A stretch of 11,112 nucleotides of DNA. It comes from Desulfobacterales bacterium (GTDB taxonomy: Bacteria > Desulfobacterota > Desulfobacteria > Desulfobacterales > RPRI01). Where the stretch lies: positions 1-11,112 of the forward strand of contig JAGVOC010000373.1 in assembly GCA_020052975.1 (NCBI GenBank), in the 5' to 3' direction. Position 1 is the first letter of the stretch; each line of letters opens with the position of its first letter. The notes beneath the pieces were generated by a model. That model saw only the letters and a list, made by a program, of their open reading frames with translations. It had not been told where the DNA came from and made no database searches. The position numbers and the translations under genes were made by a program. Shown piece after piece: positions 1 through 5,458 of this stretch.

Positions 1-194
1 CCCGATTTATTTAAAGATTTGGTTTTTGGTCTCTTGTTTGTAGTTTCTGGTTTTTTCTTTTAACCAGGAACCAGTAACTATAAACCATGAACCTAAGCCC
101 TAAATATCGCCTTCCTTGTACTTGGACAAAATTGAATGTTCTTCAAAGGTCTCATTATTTGCACTCTGCACGGATTTCTCAATTATATAAAAAT

Positions 195-545
195 CTATCT
201 TGGTCGGCCACCCGGCCTGCCTCCTCCTCCGGGTCTTCTGTCTCCGCCGGGTCGTCTGCCGCCGCCACCACCCGGTCTTCCTCCGCGACCACCACGGTCA
301 TCTGAGCGGGGGCGCGCCTCGTTGACATTAAGCGCCCGGCCCATGAAATCCTTGCCGTTAAGTTCGGTTATAGCGGTCTGAGCCGCCGCTTTTGCGGGCA
401 TTTCGACAAACCCAAAGCCTCTCGGCTGACCGCCGAATTTCTCCTTGATAACATTAGCCGATGTAACTTCTCCGTGGGCTTCAAAAAGTTTTTTCAAATC
501 TTCATCTGTAGCCTCGCGCGACAAATTTCCTATAAAGATGTTCAT
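195..545 (-). CDS. RRM-domain RNA-binding protein with RGG-like tail
   Basis: This 116-residue protein is a single RNA recognition motif (RRM) of the small bacterial/cyanobacterial Rbp type. It probably binds single-stranded RNA in the cytoplasm. RNP2 is IFIGNL at residues 3-8 and RNP1 is RGFGFVEM at 42-49, so both aromatic RNA-stacking positions (F44, F46) are present. The RRM ends near residue 78. The rest (79-116) is low-complexity Arg/Gly/Pro with repeated RPGG and GGGG units, a tail that usually adds non-specific RNA affinity. The ATG at 545 is preceded by AAGGA with 7-base spacing. The gene stands alone, with a strong promoter about 210 bases upstream. In cyanobacteria such proteins are often cold-induced; whether this one is cannot be seen here. 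The tail is clearly more GC-rich than the RRM. The family call is secure; the RNA targets are unknown. Confidence 0.93.
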   Translation of the reverse strand: MNIFIGNLSREATDEDLKKLFEAHGEVTSANVIKEKFGGQPRGFGFVEMPAKAAAQTAITELNGKDFMGRALNVNEARPRSDDRGGRGGRPGGGGGRRPGGDRRPGGGGRPGGRPR

Positions 546-614
546 TTTGATTTCCTTGTATTTGAACGTTTATGCCAATCAAACCTGACGGCTTAATAAA
601 AAGTCAATTTTTCA

Positions 615-682
615 CACGAAGGCACAAAGGCACGAAGAAAGGCCTATTGAAAACATTCAGGTTTTTCTTTGTGTCCTCCGTG
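615..682. repeat. Imperfect inverted repeat in the RRM gene leader
   Basis: The arm CACGAAGGCACAAAG (615-629) is matched in reverse complement by CTTTGTGTCCTCCGTG (667-682), with one mismatch and one extra base and about 37 bases between. CACGAAG recurs directly at 631-637. It lies inside the predicted 5' leader of the RRM gene and could fold there. It may equally be a degraded dispersed intergenic repeat. The rest of 546-900 is AT-rich and holds only the promoter at 757-785 and the terminator at 861-895. Confidence 0.5.
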
Positions 683-756
683 ATCTTTGTATGAGAAAGA
701 CTTCTTACAAACCCATCATAAATAATGAAAATAATTTTAAAAATTAATTGCTTTTA

Positions 757-785
757 TTTATAGGCCTCGGTAGCAGGATTGTCAA
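757..785 (-). promoter_or_regulatory. Sigma70-type promoter for the RRM gene
   Basis: On the minus strand TTGACA (785-780) and TATAAA (762-757) are separated by exactly 17 bases, which is close to the sigma70 consensus. The predicted transcription start is near 750. This gives an untranslated leader of about 200 bases before the RRM gene ATG at 545. No other minus-strand gene lies between, so the promoter most likely serves that gene. Confidence 0.7.
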
Positions 786-860
786 CATTATATCCGGCGA
801 AATTACATGGATTTCATATTCACCGTGAATTACTGCCGGCGCAAAACGGGTTTGCCGGTT

Positions 861-895
861 GCTGAAAAAAGAAACAGCCGGTCACTAAGACCGGC
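861..895 (-). terminator. Intrinsic terminator of the DUF1178 gene
   Basis: Read on the minus strand, just past the stop codon at 901, a perfect 7-bp stem GCCGGTC/GACCGGC (895-889 with 883-877) closes a 5-base loop. It is followed by TGTTTCTTTTTT (876-865). A GC-rich stem with a T-rich tail right after a stop codon is a standard Rho-independent terminator. It also separates this gene from the promoter of the RRM gene downstream. Confidence 0.8.
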
Positions 896-900
896 ACCAT

Positions 901-1320
901 TTATGAATCTGTTTCGGGAGGGGCAGGAATAGGAACCTTGAAAAATTGAACTCCTTCTTCTTTCAGTGTTTTTTCTTCCAAACTGGTGCTGACTCCCCGT
1001 ATATTTCGGGGTTCGGAAACGCCATAGTGGATTTTAAGGGCTTCAGTCGCAAATTCTGTCCCGACATTATCAAAATTATTTTCAACGAAATCAACGACTT
1101 TTTTTGTTATTTCTGCAAGAGCGATCTCTTTGCCGGAAAGAGTTGTACCATTGCCTGATGATTTTATGGCAAATTTCGTCGGAACTTTGAAAACAGAAGT
1201 ATCGTTACAGATCGGACAGGAAATCAGCTTCTTTTTTTTCTGACCTTCAAAAGCCCGGCTGTCTTCAAACCAACCTTCAAAAATATGCCCGTTGGCACAT
1301 CTTAAATCGAATGCTATCAT
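901..1320 (-). CDS. DUF1178 family protein
   Basis: This 139-residue protein matches the DUF1178 family, whose members are about 140-160 residues and have no settled function. The N-terminus begins MIAFDLRCANGHIFEGWF, the family hallmark. C8, H12, C35 and C38 are arranged like a small zinc-binding site (C-x3-H and C-P-x-C). A Lys-rich stretch (28-31) lies between the two halves. The middle and C-terminal part looks like a soluble helical domain with no signal peptide or membrane segment. The ATG at 1320 has only a weak AGGG about 12 bases upstream, but it fits the family N-terminus. The gene is a single transcription unit with its own terminator. In alphaproteobacteria DUF1178 genes often sit near carbon-nitrogen hydrolase genes; no such neighbour is seen here. 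Confidence 0.88.
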   Translation of the reverse strand: MIAFDLRCANGHIFEGWFEDSRAFEGQKKKKLISCPICNDTSVFKVPTKFAIKSSGNGTTLSGKEIALAEITKKVVDFVENNFDNVGTEFATEALKIHYGVSEPRNIRGVSTSLEEKTLKEEGVQFFKVPIPAPPETDS

Positions 1321-1393
1321 ATATTATATTAACCCTGAAAAAATGCTCAATCCCCTACATCCGACCGGAGCCATGTCGGGGTATGCCTGATGT

Positions 1394-1474
1394 GAGTTAT
1401 TGAAGCTCTCCGCAGTAAGTCCGCCTTGGCGGACCTTCGGCCGGGAATGCGCTTGCTATTGCGGTTCAACACTC
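1394..1474. repeat. Imperfect inverted-repeat element with inner palindrome
   Basis: The ends GAGTTATTGAA (1394-1404) and TTCAACACTC (1465-1474) are inverted copies differing by one indel and one base. Inside is a 7-bp perfect hairpin, GTCCGCC-TT-GGCGGAC (1419-1434), a variant of the short palindrome also found at 2692-2706 and 7670-7684. The layout resembles a small palindromic intergenic element. It has no coding capacity and no poly-T end. Confidence 0.5.
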
Positions 1475-1511
1475 TCATATAATTGAGGATATTATCATAA
1501 AGAGCAATTTT

Positions 1512-1540
1512 TTGAAAGAAATTATTGACAGATTTATATA
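1512..1540 (+). promoter_or_regulatory. Possible distal promoter upstream of the SH3 gene
   Basis: TTGAAA (1512-1517) and TATATA (1535-1540) are 17 bases apart on the plus strand, a fair sigma70 match. A transcript from here would carry a leader of about 290 bases through the hairpins at 1608-1663 before the SH3 gene. The region is AT-rich, so a chance match is possible. Confidence 0.35.
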
Positions 1541-1607
1541 AAGACTAAATAACTATACTGCTTTATTGTGTTTTCGTCAATCGCATATAATCTTTCAATG
1601 GTATTAT

Positions 1608-1638
1608 TGCTGATGGACTTGTAAAAAGTCCATCAGCA
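1608..1638. repeat. Collapsed (solo) palindromic repeat, 13-bp perfect stem
   Basis: TGCTGATGGACTT (1608-1620) and AAGTCCATCAGCA (1626-1638) are perfect inverted copies around a 5-base loop. TGATGGACTTGTAAAAAGTC (1611-1630) matches the reverse complement of the right end of repeat R1 (2646-2665) at 19 of 20 bases. The structure is what would remain if a full palindromic element lost everything between AAGTC in its left end and AAGTC in its right end. No T-tract follows, so it is not a standard terminator. Confidence 0.6.
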
Positions 1639-1663
1639 GGCCGAGGGCGATTAAGCCCCAGTC
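1627..1663 (+). repeat. 37-base dispersed repeat, copy 1 (before SH3 gene)
   Basis: Positions 1627-1663 match 2657-2693 at 34 of 37 bases. The core AGGCCGAGGGCG then TTAAGCCCC can form GGGC/GCCC with an outer GGCCG/CAGTC helix. In this copy GGCCT near 1665 can also pair with AGGCC at 1638. Each copy directly follows the right end of a palindromic repeat and precedes a plus-strand gene. Confidence 0.6.
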
Positions 1664-1790
1664 TGGCCTTTAACGGGGTGTTATGCAAAGATCTCTCATT
1701 ATTGCTGAACCATAATAAATTGATATTTTTAAAAATTTATCAATATGATATAAGAGGCTATAAAGATATTACTTAATGTAAATTTGAGGG

Positions 1791-1810
1791 TATAATAAGC
1801 CGGCTTATTA
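1791..1810 (+). promoter_or_regulatory. -10 box overlapping an 18-bp perfect palindrome
   Basis: TATAAT at 1791-1796 is a consensus -10 element. The palindrome TAATAAGCC/GGCTTATTA (1793-1810) overlaps it and covers the expected start site near 1803. The ATG of the SH3 gene is 27 bases further on. A perfect palindrome over the start site is a typical place for a dimeric repressor, but no regulator gene is nearby and the -35 region (around 1769) is poor. A hairpin at the 5' end of the mRNA is the other reading. Confidence 0.5.
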
Positions 1811-1836
1811 ATTATTATACTGGGAGACTGCCAGAT

Positions 1837-2499
1837 ATGAATTCTCTTATCAAAGTGTTTGTTATTGCTTTAATTTTGTTTGCCGTCGTTTCTTATTCTG
1901 CGCAGGCCGAAACAATGTATGTAACTGATGTATTAAGAATAACGGTGCGGGAAGGGAATGGACTTGATTATAAAATCATAGATGTGCTTGAGTCAGGGCA
2001 GGAGGTTGAAGTAATCTCATCGGGTGATGAATGGGCAAAAGTGCGCCTTTCAAACGGCAAAGAAGGCTGGATGGCCGGCAAATACCTTACTTCCCAGAAA
2101 CCGGGCAGCGCAGCTTTGAATAAATTGCAGGAAAAAGAAGCATTGCTTAATTCCCAAAATTCCGCTTTACGCACGGAAAATAGTCAACTAAGGGATGAAT
2201 TGAAAAATATCAGCCTTCAGCTTGCAGAAAGTAAGCAGGCTCTTTTTGTAACGAATAAATCATTTGAAACCCTTAAAGACAGCCCAAACAGTTATGTTGA
2301 ACTCGAAACAAAATATAAAGAGGCGGAAAAAAAACTTTCTTTGCAAAAGAATAAAATGGAAAACCTTGAAGACGAACTCACAAGGCTTTTACGGCAGCAA
2401 AATGTTATGTGGCTTTTAGCCGGAGCCGGAATACTCCTGGTTGGTTTTATAATAGGATATAACGCAAGGCGGGATAAACGCAGATCGTCTTTATTATGA
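1837..2499 (+). CDS. TIGR04211-like SH3 domain protein, membrane-anchored
   Basis: This 220-residue envelope protein has the layout of the TIGR04211/YgiM family. It has a signal peptide at 1-24 (hydrophobic 6-18, likely cleavage after AQA), a bacterial SH3 domain at about 26-86 (VREGNGLDYKIIDVL, EGWMAGKYL), a long coiled coil at about 93-188 rich in Leu/Glu/Lys/Gln, one transmembrane helix at about 190-208, and a short basic end RRDKRRSSLL. The SH3 domain and coiled coil are therefore probably periplasmic and tethered to the inner membrane by the C-terminal helix. SH3b domains usually bind cell-wall peptides. The ATG is preceded by GGGAG with 10-base spacing. The length matches the family. 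Repeat R1 starts 12 bases after the stop. The precise function of the family is not settled. Confidence 0.9.
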   Translation: MNSLIKVFVIALILFAVVSYSAQAETMYVTDVLRITVREGNGLDYKIIDVLESGQEVEVISSGDEWAKVRLSNGKEGWMAGKYLTSQKPGSAALNKLQEKEALLNSQNSALRTENSQLRDELKNISLQLAESKQALFVTNKSFETLKDSPNSYVELETKYKEAEKKLSLQKNKMENLEDELTRLLRQQNVMWLLAGAGILLVGFIIGYNARRDKRRSSLL

Positions 2500-2510
2500 G
2501 CAGGCATATA

Positions 2511-2665
2511 TGACGGCTTCGTAAAAAGTCATTCTGCTGTGTTGCGCTTCATCTTTCGTCATTGCAGCGTACCAATATGTACGCTTCATTCCTCAAGATT
2601 CACGCGCCTTGCATAATGAGCTTTTTACTTTGCCGTCTGAATTTGGACTTTTTACTAGTCCATCA
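2511..2665. repeat. R1: 155-bp palindromic MITE-like repeat
   Basis: R1 begins TGACGGCTTCGTAAAAAGTC (2511-2530) and ends GACTTTTTACTAGTCCATCA (2646-2665). Its interior is nearly identical to the reverse complement of R2 (9607-9762) and of the visible part of R3. The centre carries GCGTAC...GTACGC (about 2567-2585), so the whole unit is a long imperfect palindrome. It has no ORF, and its size and inverted ends fit a MITE or other non-autonomous element. Its right end is diverged relative to R2 and resembles the element at 1611-1630. It fills most of the gap between the SH3 gene and nadB and could act as an RNA hairpin there. Confidence 0.85.
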
Positions 2666-2693
2666 ACAGGCCGAGGGCGGTTAAGCCCCGGTC
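2657..2693 (+). repeat. 37-base dispersed repeat, copy 2 (before nadB)
   Basis: Second copy of the element at 1627-1663, with three differences in 37 bases. Here the fold is better: GGCCG pairs with CGGTC (one G-U) outside GGGC/GCCC, with a 6-base loop GGTTAA. It ends just before the nadB ribosome binding site, so it could influence translation or simply be the tail of a larger repeat. Confidence 0.6.
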
Positions 2694-2706
2694 CGCCTCA
2701 GGCGGA
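2692..2706. repeat. Short palindrome TCCGCCTCAGGCGGA
   Basis: A 6-bp perfect stem with a 3-base loop, identical over all 15 bases to 7670-7684 and related to 1419-1434. It lies directly before the nadB ribosome binding site (GGAAAGG at 2709-2715). It has no T-tract on the plus strand. Confidence 0.65.
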
Positions 2707-2721
2707 GTGGAAAGGTATCAT

Positions 2722-4365
2722 ATGACGGATATTAAAACAGATTTTTTAATAATCGGCAGCGGTGTTGCAGGGCTTATGTTTGCCCTCAAGGCCGCAGATC
2801 ACGGGAGTGTTGCCATTGTAACCAAAAGAGGGATAACGGACAGCAATACCGCACTTGCCCAGGGAGGAATAGCTTCGGTATTCGGCTCGCTCGATTCTTT
2901 CGATCTTCACATTCGCGATACTCTTGATTCGGGAGATGGTCTTTGCAACAAAGAAGTAGTTGAAATGGTAGTGAAAAACGGCCCTGAAAGAATCTGTGAA
3001 CTCATTGATCTCGGCGTCCAATTCAACCTCAGTAATAAAGATAAATCAGTAAACATGCCTCCTGAACTTGACCTTGGGCGTGAAGGGGGACACTCACAAA
3101 AACGTATAGTACATGCCCAGGATATGACCGGACAGGAACTTGAGAGAGTTCTTGTCGGGCATGCAAAAAACCACCATAATATCACGCTTTTTGAGAATCA
3201 TATCGCGATCGATCTTATTACATGCTCAACCCGCATGAAAAGAGGGCTTGTAACAACAACCCATGAGGACTATTGCTGCGGGGCATATGTTTTCGACAGA
3301 ATTACCAAAAAAGTTAAAACCTTCTCTTCAAAAATAACGCTTCTTGCTACAGGAGGCACAGGAAAGGTTTATCTATATACGAGCAACCCCGACATTGCCA
3401 CTGGGGACGGCATTGCAATGGCATACAGGGCCGGCGCTACACTGGCAAATCTCGAGTTTGTCCAGTTTCATCCAACCTGCCTGTATCATCCTGACGCCAA
3501 AAATTTTCTTATTTCAGAGGCTGTGAGAGGTGAGGGTGGAATACTCATTGATTCTTCGGGAAATTCTTTCATGGAAAGATACAGCCCGTTAAAGGATCTG
3601 GCGTGCCGGGATGTTGTTGCCAGGGCCATAGATACCGAATTAAAGAGGACAGGGCAGGACTCGGTGTTCCTTGATGTATCACACAAAAGTTCAGGGTTTA
3701 TCAGGGAGCGATTCCCGAATCTTTATGAACAGTGTCTGATATTCGGAATTGATATGACTACCGATCCGATTCCTGTTGTTCCTGCAGCTCATTATATGTG
3801 CGGAGGGGTTGTGACCGATATGATGGGAAGGACTGATATCCGCAACCTCTATGCAACAGGTGAAACGGCATGTACAGGTCTTCACGGCGCAAACAGGCTT
3901 GCAAGCAATTCCCTGCTTGAAGCTCTTGTATATGCCCACGCTGCTGCAGAACAGGCTGTAAAAGATACTCATTCCACTGATTTCAAGTCGTTTCCCGAGA
4001 CTCCCGCCTGGGATGAAGTCGGTACAACAGACAGCGACGAGCTTATTATGGTTTCACAAAACTGGGATGAAATAAGGCGGTTCATGTGGAACTATGTTGG
4101 GATAGTGAGATCTGATAAACGGCTTGCCAGGGCAAATAGGCGCATTGAGATTATCCAGAACGAAATCAGGGAATACTACTGGAATTTTAAAGTTGCTGCC
4201 GACCTTGTGGAACTCAGGAACATAGCAACTGTCGCCGAGCTGATTATAAAGTGCGCCATGCACAGGAAAGAAAGCCGGGGTCTGCATTATAATCTCGGAT
4301 ATCCTGAACGGGATGATTCGAGATGGCAGAAAGATACTATAATAAGGCGTCCTTTTGTCGGATAG
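2722..4365 (+). CDS. nadB: L-aspartate oxidase
   Basis: NadB is a cytoplasmic flavoprotein that oxidises L-aspartate to iminoaspartate, which NadA condenses with dihydroxyacetone phosphate to quinolinate in NAD synthesis. Under anaerobic conditions fumarate can replace oxygen as acceptor. From ATG 2722 the protein is 547 residues, normal for the family. The FAD motif GSGVAG is at 12-17, SNTALAQGG follows near 41-49, GREGGHS holds E121 as in E. coli, and FHPT (H250), RDVVARA (R296), AHYMCGG (H357) and GANRLASNSLLEAL (R392) match the active-site and FAD-binding residues H244, R290, H351 and R386 of E. coli with a constant offset of six. The C-terminal helical domain (about 430-547) is complete. 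A GTG at 2707 would add five residues, but GGAAAGG lies at the right distance for the ATG at 2722. nadA and nadC are not in the window. Confidence 0.96.
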   Translation: MTDIKTDFLIIGSGVAGLMFALKAADHGSVAIVTKRGITDSNTALAQGGIASVFGSLDSFDLHIRDTLDSGDGLCNKEVVEMVVKNGPERICELIDLGVQFNLSNKDKSVNMPPELDLGREGGHSQKRIVHAQDMTGQELERVLVGHAKNHHNITLFENHIAIDLITCSTRMKRGLVTTTHEDYCCGAYVFDRITKKVKTFSSKITLLATGGTGKVYLYTSNPDIATGDGIAMAYRAGATLANLEFVQFHPTCLYHPDAKNFLISEAVRGEGGILIDSSGNSFMERYSPLKDLACRDVVARAIDTELKRTGQDSVFLDVSHKSSGFIRERFPNLYEQCLIFGIDMTTDPIPVVPAAHYMCGGVVTDMMGRTDIRNLYATGETACTGLHGANRLASNSLLEALVYAHAAAEQAVKDTHSTDFKSFPETPAWDEVGTTDSDELIMVSQNWDEIRRFMWNYVGIVRSDKRLARANRRIEIIQNEIREYYWNFKVAADLVELRNIATVAELIIKCAMHRKESRGLHYNLGYPERDDSRWQKDTIIRRPFVG

Positions 4366-4400
4366 ATAGTTTCCATCCGGAAAAAACCCTAATCCCATTC

Positions 4401-4619
4401 CTATGCCGCGATTGTATGCACGTCTATCGGGAGTTTGTTAAGCGTCAACTCTTTTAATGAAACTTTTTTGCTTGCATTATCAATATCAATGCCAACCAAG
4501 CGCCCGTTTTCATCATAATCAAGAACCACCCCTTCTGAAATCTCCAAGCTGCTTGCACTGGATTTTTCCAGGAGATCGATATACAGGGTGTCTGTTTCAG
4601 GATAATATTCTAATTTCAT
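4401..4619 (-). CDS. DUF2283 domain-containing protein
   Basis: A 72-residue protein that is one DUF2283 domain from end to end. The typical features are the start MKLEYYPETDTLYIDL, the SLEISEGVVLDYDENGRLVGIDIDNAS core (residues about 24-50), and a final LKELTL segment. The function of the family is unknown. Such genes are common in cyanobacteria and Desulfobacterota and are often paired with a small gene directly upstream, as here, which recalls toxin-antitoxin layouts. GAGGA eight bases before the ATG is a good ribosome binding site and lies inside the upstream partner gene. The gene converges on nadB with only 35 bases between the two stops. Translational coupling to the partner is likely (see that entry). 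Confidence 0.88.
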   Translation of the reverse strand: MKLEYYPETDTLYIDLLEKSSASSLEISEGVVLDYDENGRLVGIDIDNASKKVSLKELTLNKLPIDVHTIAA

Positions 4620-4848
4620 GGTTTAAATCCTCTGTCTGGAAAAGCGTTATTTTATCTTCAAGGGTGATAACCCGTAATATACGGCCGTCCAATTCTTCAA
4701 TGCTTCCCCAAAACCGGAATCGATTATGCTCCTGCGGCTCGCTTTTTAAAGGATTTTCCAGAACCCGCATGCACCATTCTTTTTTCAGATAGGGGCGCTT
4801 ACGCAATACCGTATTCTCAAAATATGCCGTATATTTATATGATACCAT
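4597..4848 (-). CDS. Small partner of DUF2283, DUF4258-like, apparently frameshifted at the 3' end
   Basis: From the ATG at 4848 this reads 83 residues. It resembles small proteins found upstream of DUF2283 genes, possibly related to DUF4258; I am not certain of the family name. Visible features are YKYTAYFENTVLRKRPYL, the WCMRVLENP segment (about 25-33) and FRFWGSIEELDGRILRVITLED (about 44-65), a pattern of helices followed by beta strands as in small RNase-like toxins. The C-terminus as read, ITLFQTEDLNHEIRILS, overlaps the DUF2283 start by 23 bases. In the next frame the same DNA reads NAFPDRGFKP and stops at TGA 4618-4616, which overlaps the DUF2283 ATG as ATGA. That looks like the ancestral end, so a small indel near 4647-4660 is likely. 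A GTG at 4896 would add 16 residues, but its GGAGG touches the start codon and the extra residues do not resemble the rest. Confidence 0.65.
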   Translation of the reverse strand: MVSYKYTAYFENTVLRKRPYLKKEWCMRVLENPLKSEPQEHNRFRFWGSIEELDGRILRVITLEDKITLFQTEDLNHEIRILS

Positions 4849-5095
4849 ATTTAACACGATCACCCAATACTTAATGTAAAGGAAATCATCAACCACCTCC
4901 GACTAACTTTTTCATGTTCGGAATAGTTGCATACCAAAAACAACAGCAAATAACAACTCAAAGACAGTCTTGAATTAATCTGATCTTTAGTGTCAAAAAT
5001 TAATTATGACACAACATCTTGATATTTAATATTTTTATATTGATATTCGCTCTAATTTGGGTAAGTATTACGCATTATTATCCAGGTGATCCCAA

Positions 5096-5458
5096 ATGTT
5101 CAATGCGTGCCCTGTCCAAAAATTATTCGATGTCTATGAGCCCCGCAATCCGCGGAAGACCCATTACTTCCAATGCGTACAAAATCATTTCGAAGACCTG
5201 GAAATGGCATGGGAAGATCGATATGAGCGGCAATACGGCTTTTTCAGGCCCTATGTCCGGGATGTGATTTACCGGTATCTGGACTGCGGCGATCTGCATC
5301 TCGGGTTTGCCCGGGTGCGATGCTGTGATTGCGGGCATGAATATCTCCTGCCGTTCTCATGCAAGCGCCGGCATTTCTGCCCTTCCTGTCATCAGAGGCG
5401 TGTAGTCGAGTTTATCTCTCTATCTCTCCTCGGAGCTGTCAAAGTTCTTCTGGAGTAA
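5096..5458 (+). pseudogene. IS91-family transposase, N-terminal zinc-binding fragment
   Basis: The first about 106 codons (5096-5413) match the N-terminal zinc-binding domain of IS91-family (HUH, rolling-circle) transposases. They hold a CxxC pair (C76, C79), then PFSCKRRHFCPSC with C89, C95 and C98. Intact members are about 350-400 residues and carry the catalytic HUH and Tyr motifs, which are absent. After VVEF (106) the reading frame runs into unrelated sequence (ISLSLLGAVKVLLE) and stops 20 bases inside the end of epmA. The ATG keeps a good ribosome binding site (AGGTGA, 6-base spacing). This is a remnant and cannot transpose. The upstream 4990-5012 GTGTCA...TGACAC inverted repeat might belong to the old element end, but I cannot define the boundary. 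Confidence 0.85.

Larger units (their letters stand above)
1321..1836. other. Repeat-rich intergenic region
   Basis: I see no gene in these 516 bases. They hold, from left to right, an imperfect inverted-repeat element (1394-1474), a possible plus-strand promoter (1512-1540), a collapsed palindromic repeat (1608-1638), a 37-base dispersed repeat (1627-1663) and a plus-strand -10 box with a palindrome (1791-1810). The first 40 bases serve as leader for the minus-strand DUF1178 gene. Confidence 0.7.

Noticed and set aside
44..70. 9-bp hairpin as terminator of the RRM gene
   Set aside because: The stem (44-52 with 62-70) contains a wobble and no T-tract follows on the minus strand. It sits in CTGGTT-rich DNA that looks like decayed intergenic repeats.
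87..381. Two plus-strand ORFs opposite the RRM gene
   Set aside because: They are Pro/Ser-rich mirror readings of the GC-rich RGG tail; the opposite strand has clear RRM motifs and a ribosome binding site.
4366..4400. Bidirectional terminator between nadB and DUF2283
   Set aside because: Only a 5-bp TTTCC/GGAAA stem is present, with no T-run in the right place.
4990..5012. GTGTCA...TGACAC inverted repeat
   Set aside because: Six-base arms with an 11-base AT spacer are too weak to call an operator or an IS end.
5019..5267. Plus-strand ORF with a hydrophobic start
   Set aside because: It overlaps the transposase fragment in another frame, and the hydrophobic part is AT-rich intergenic DNA.
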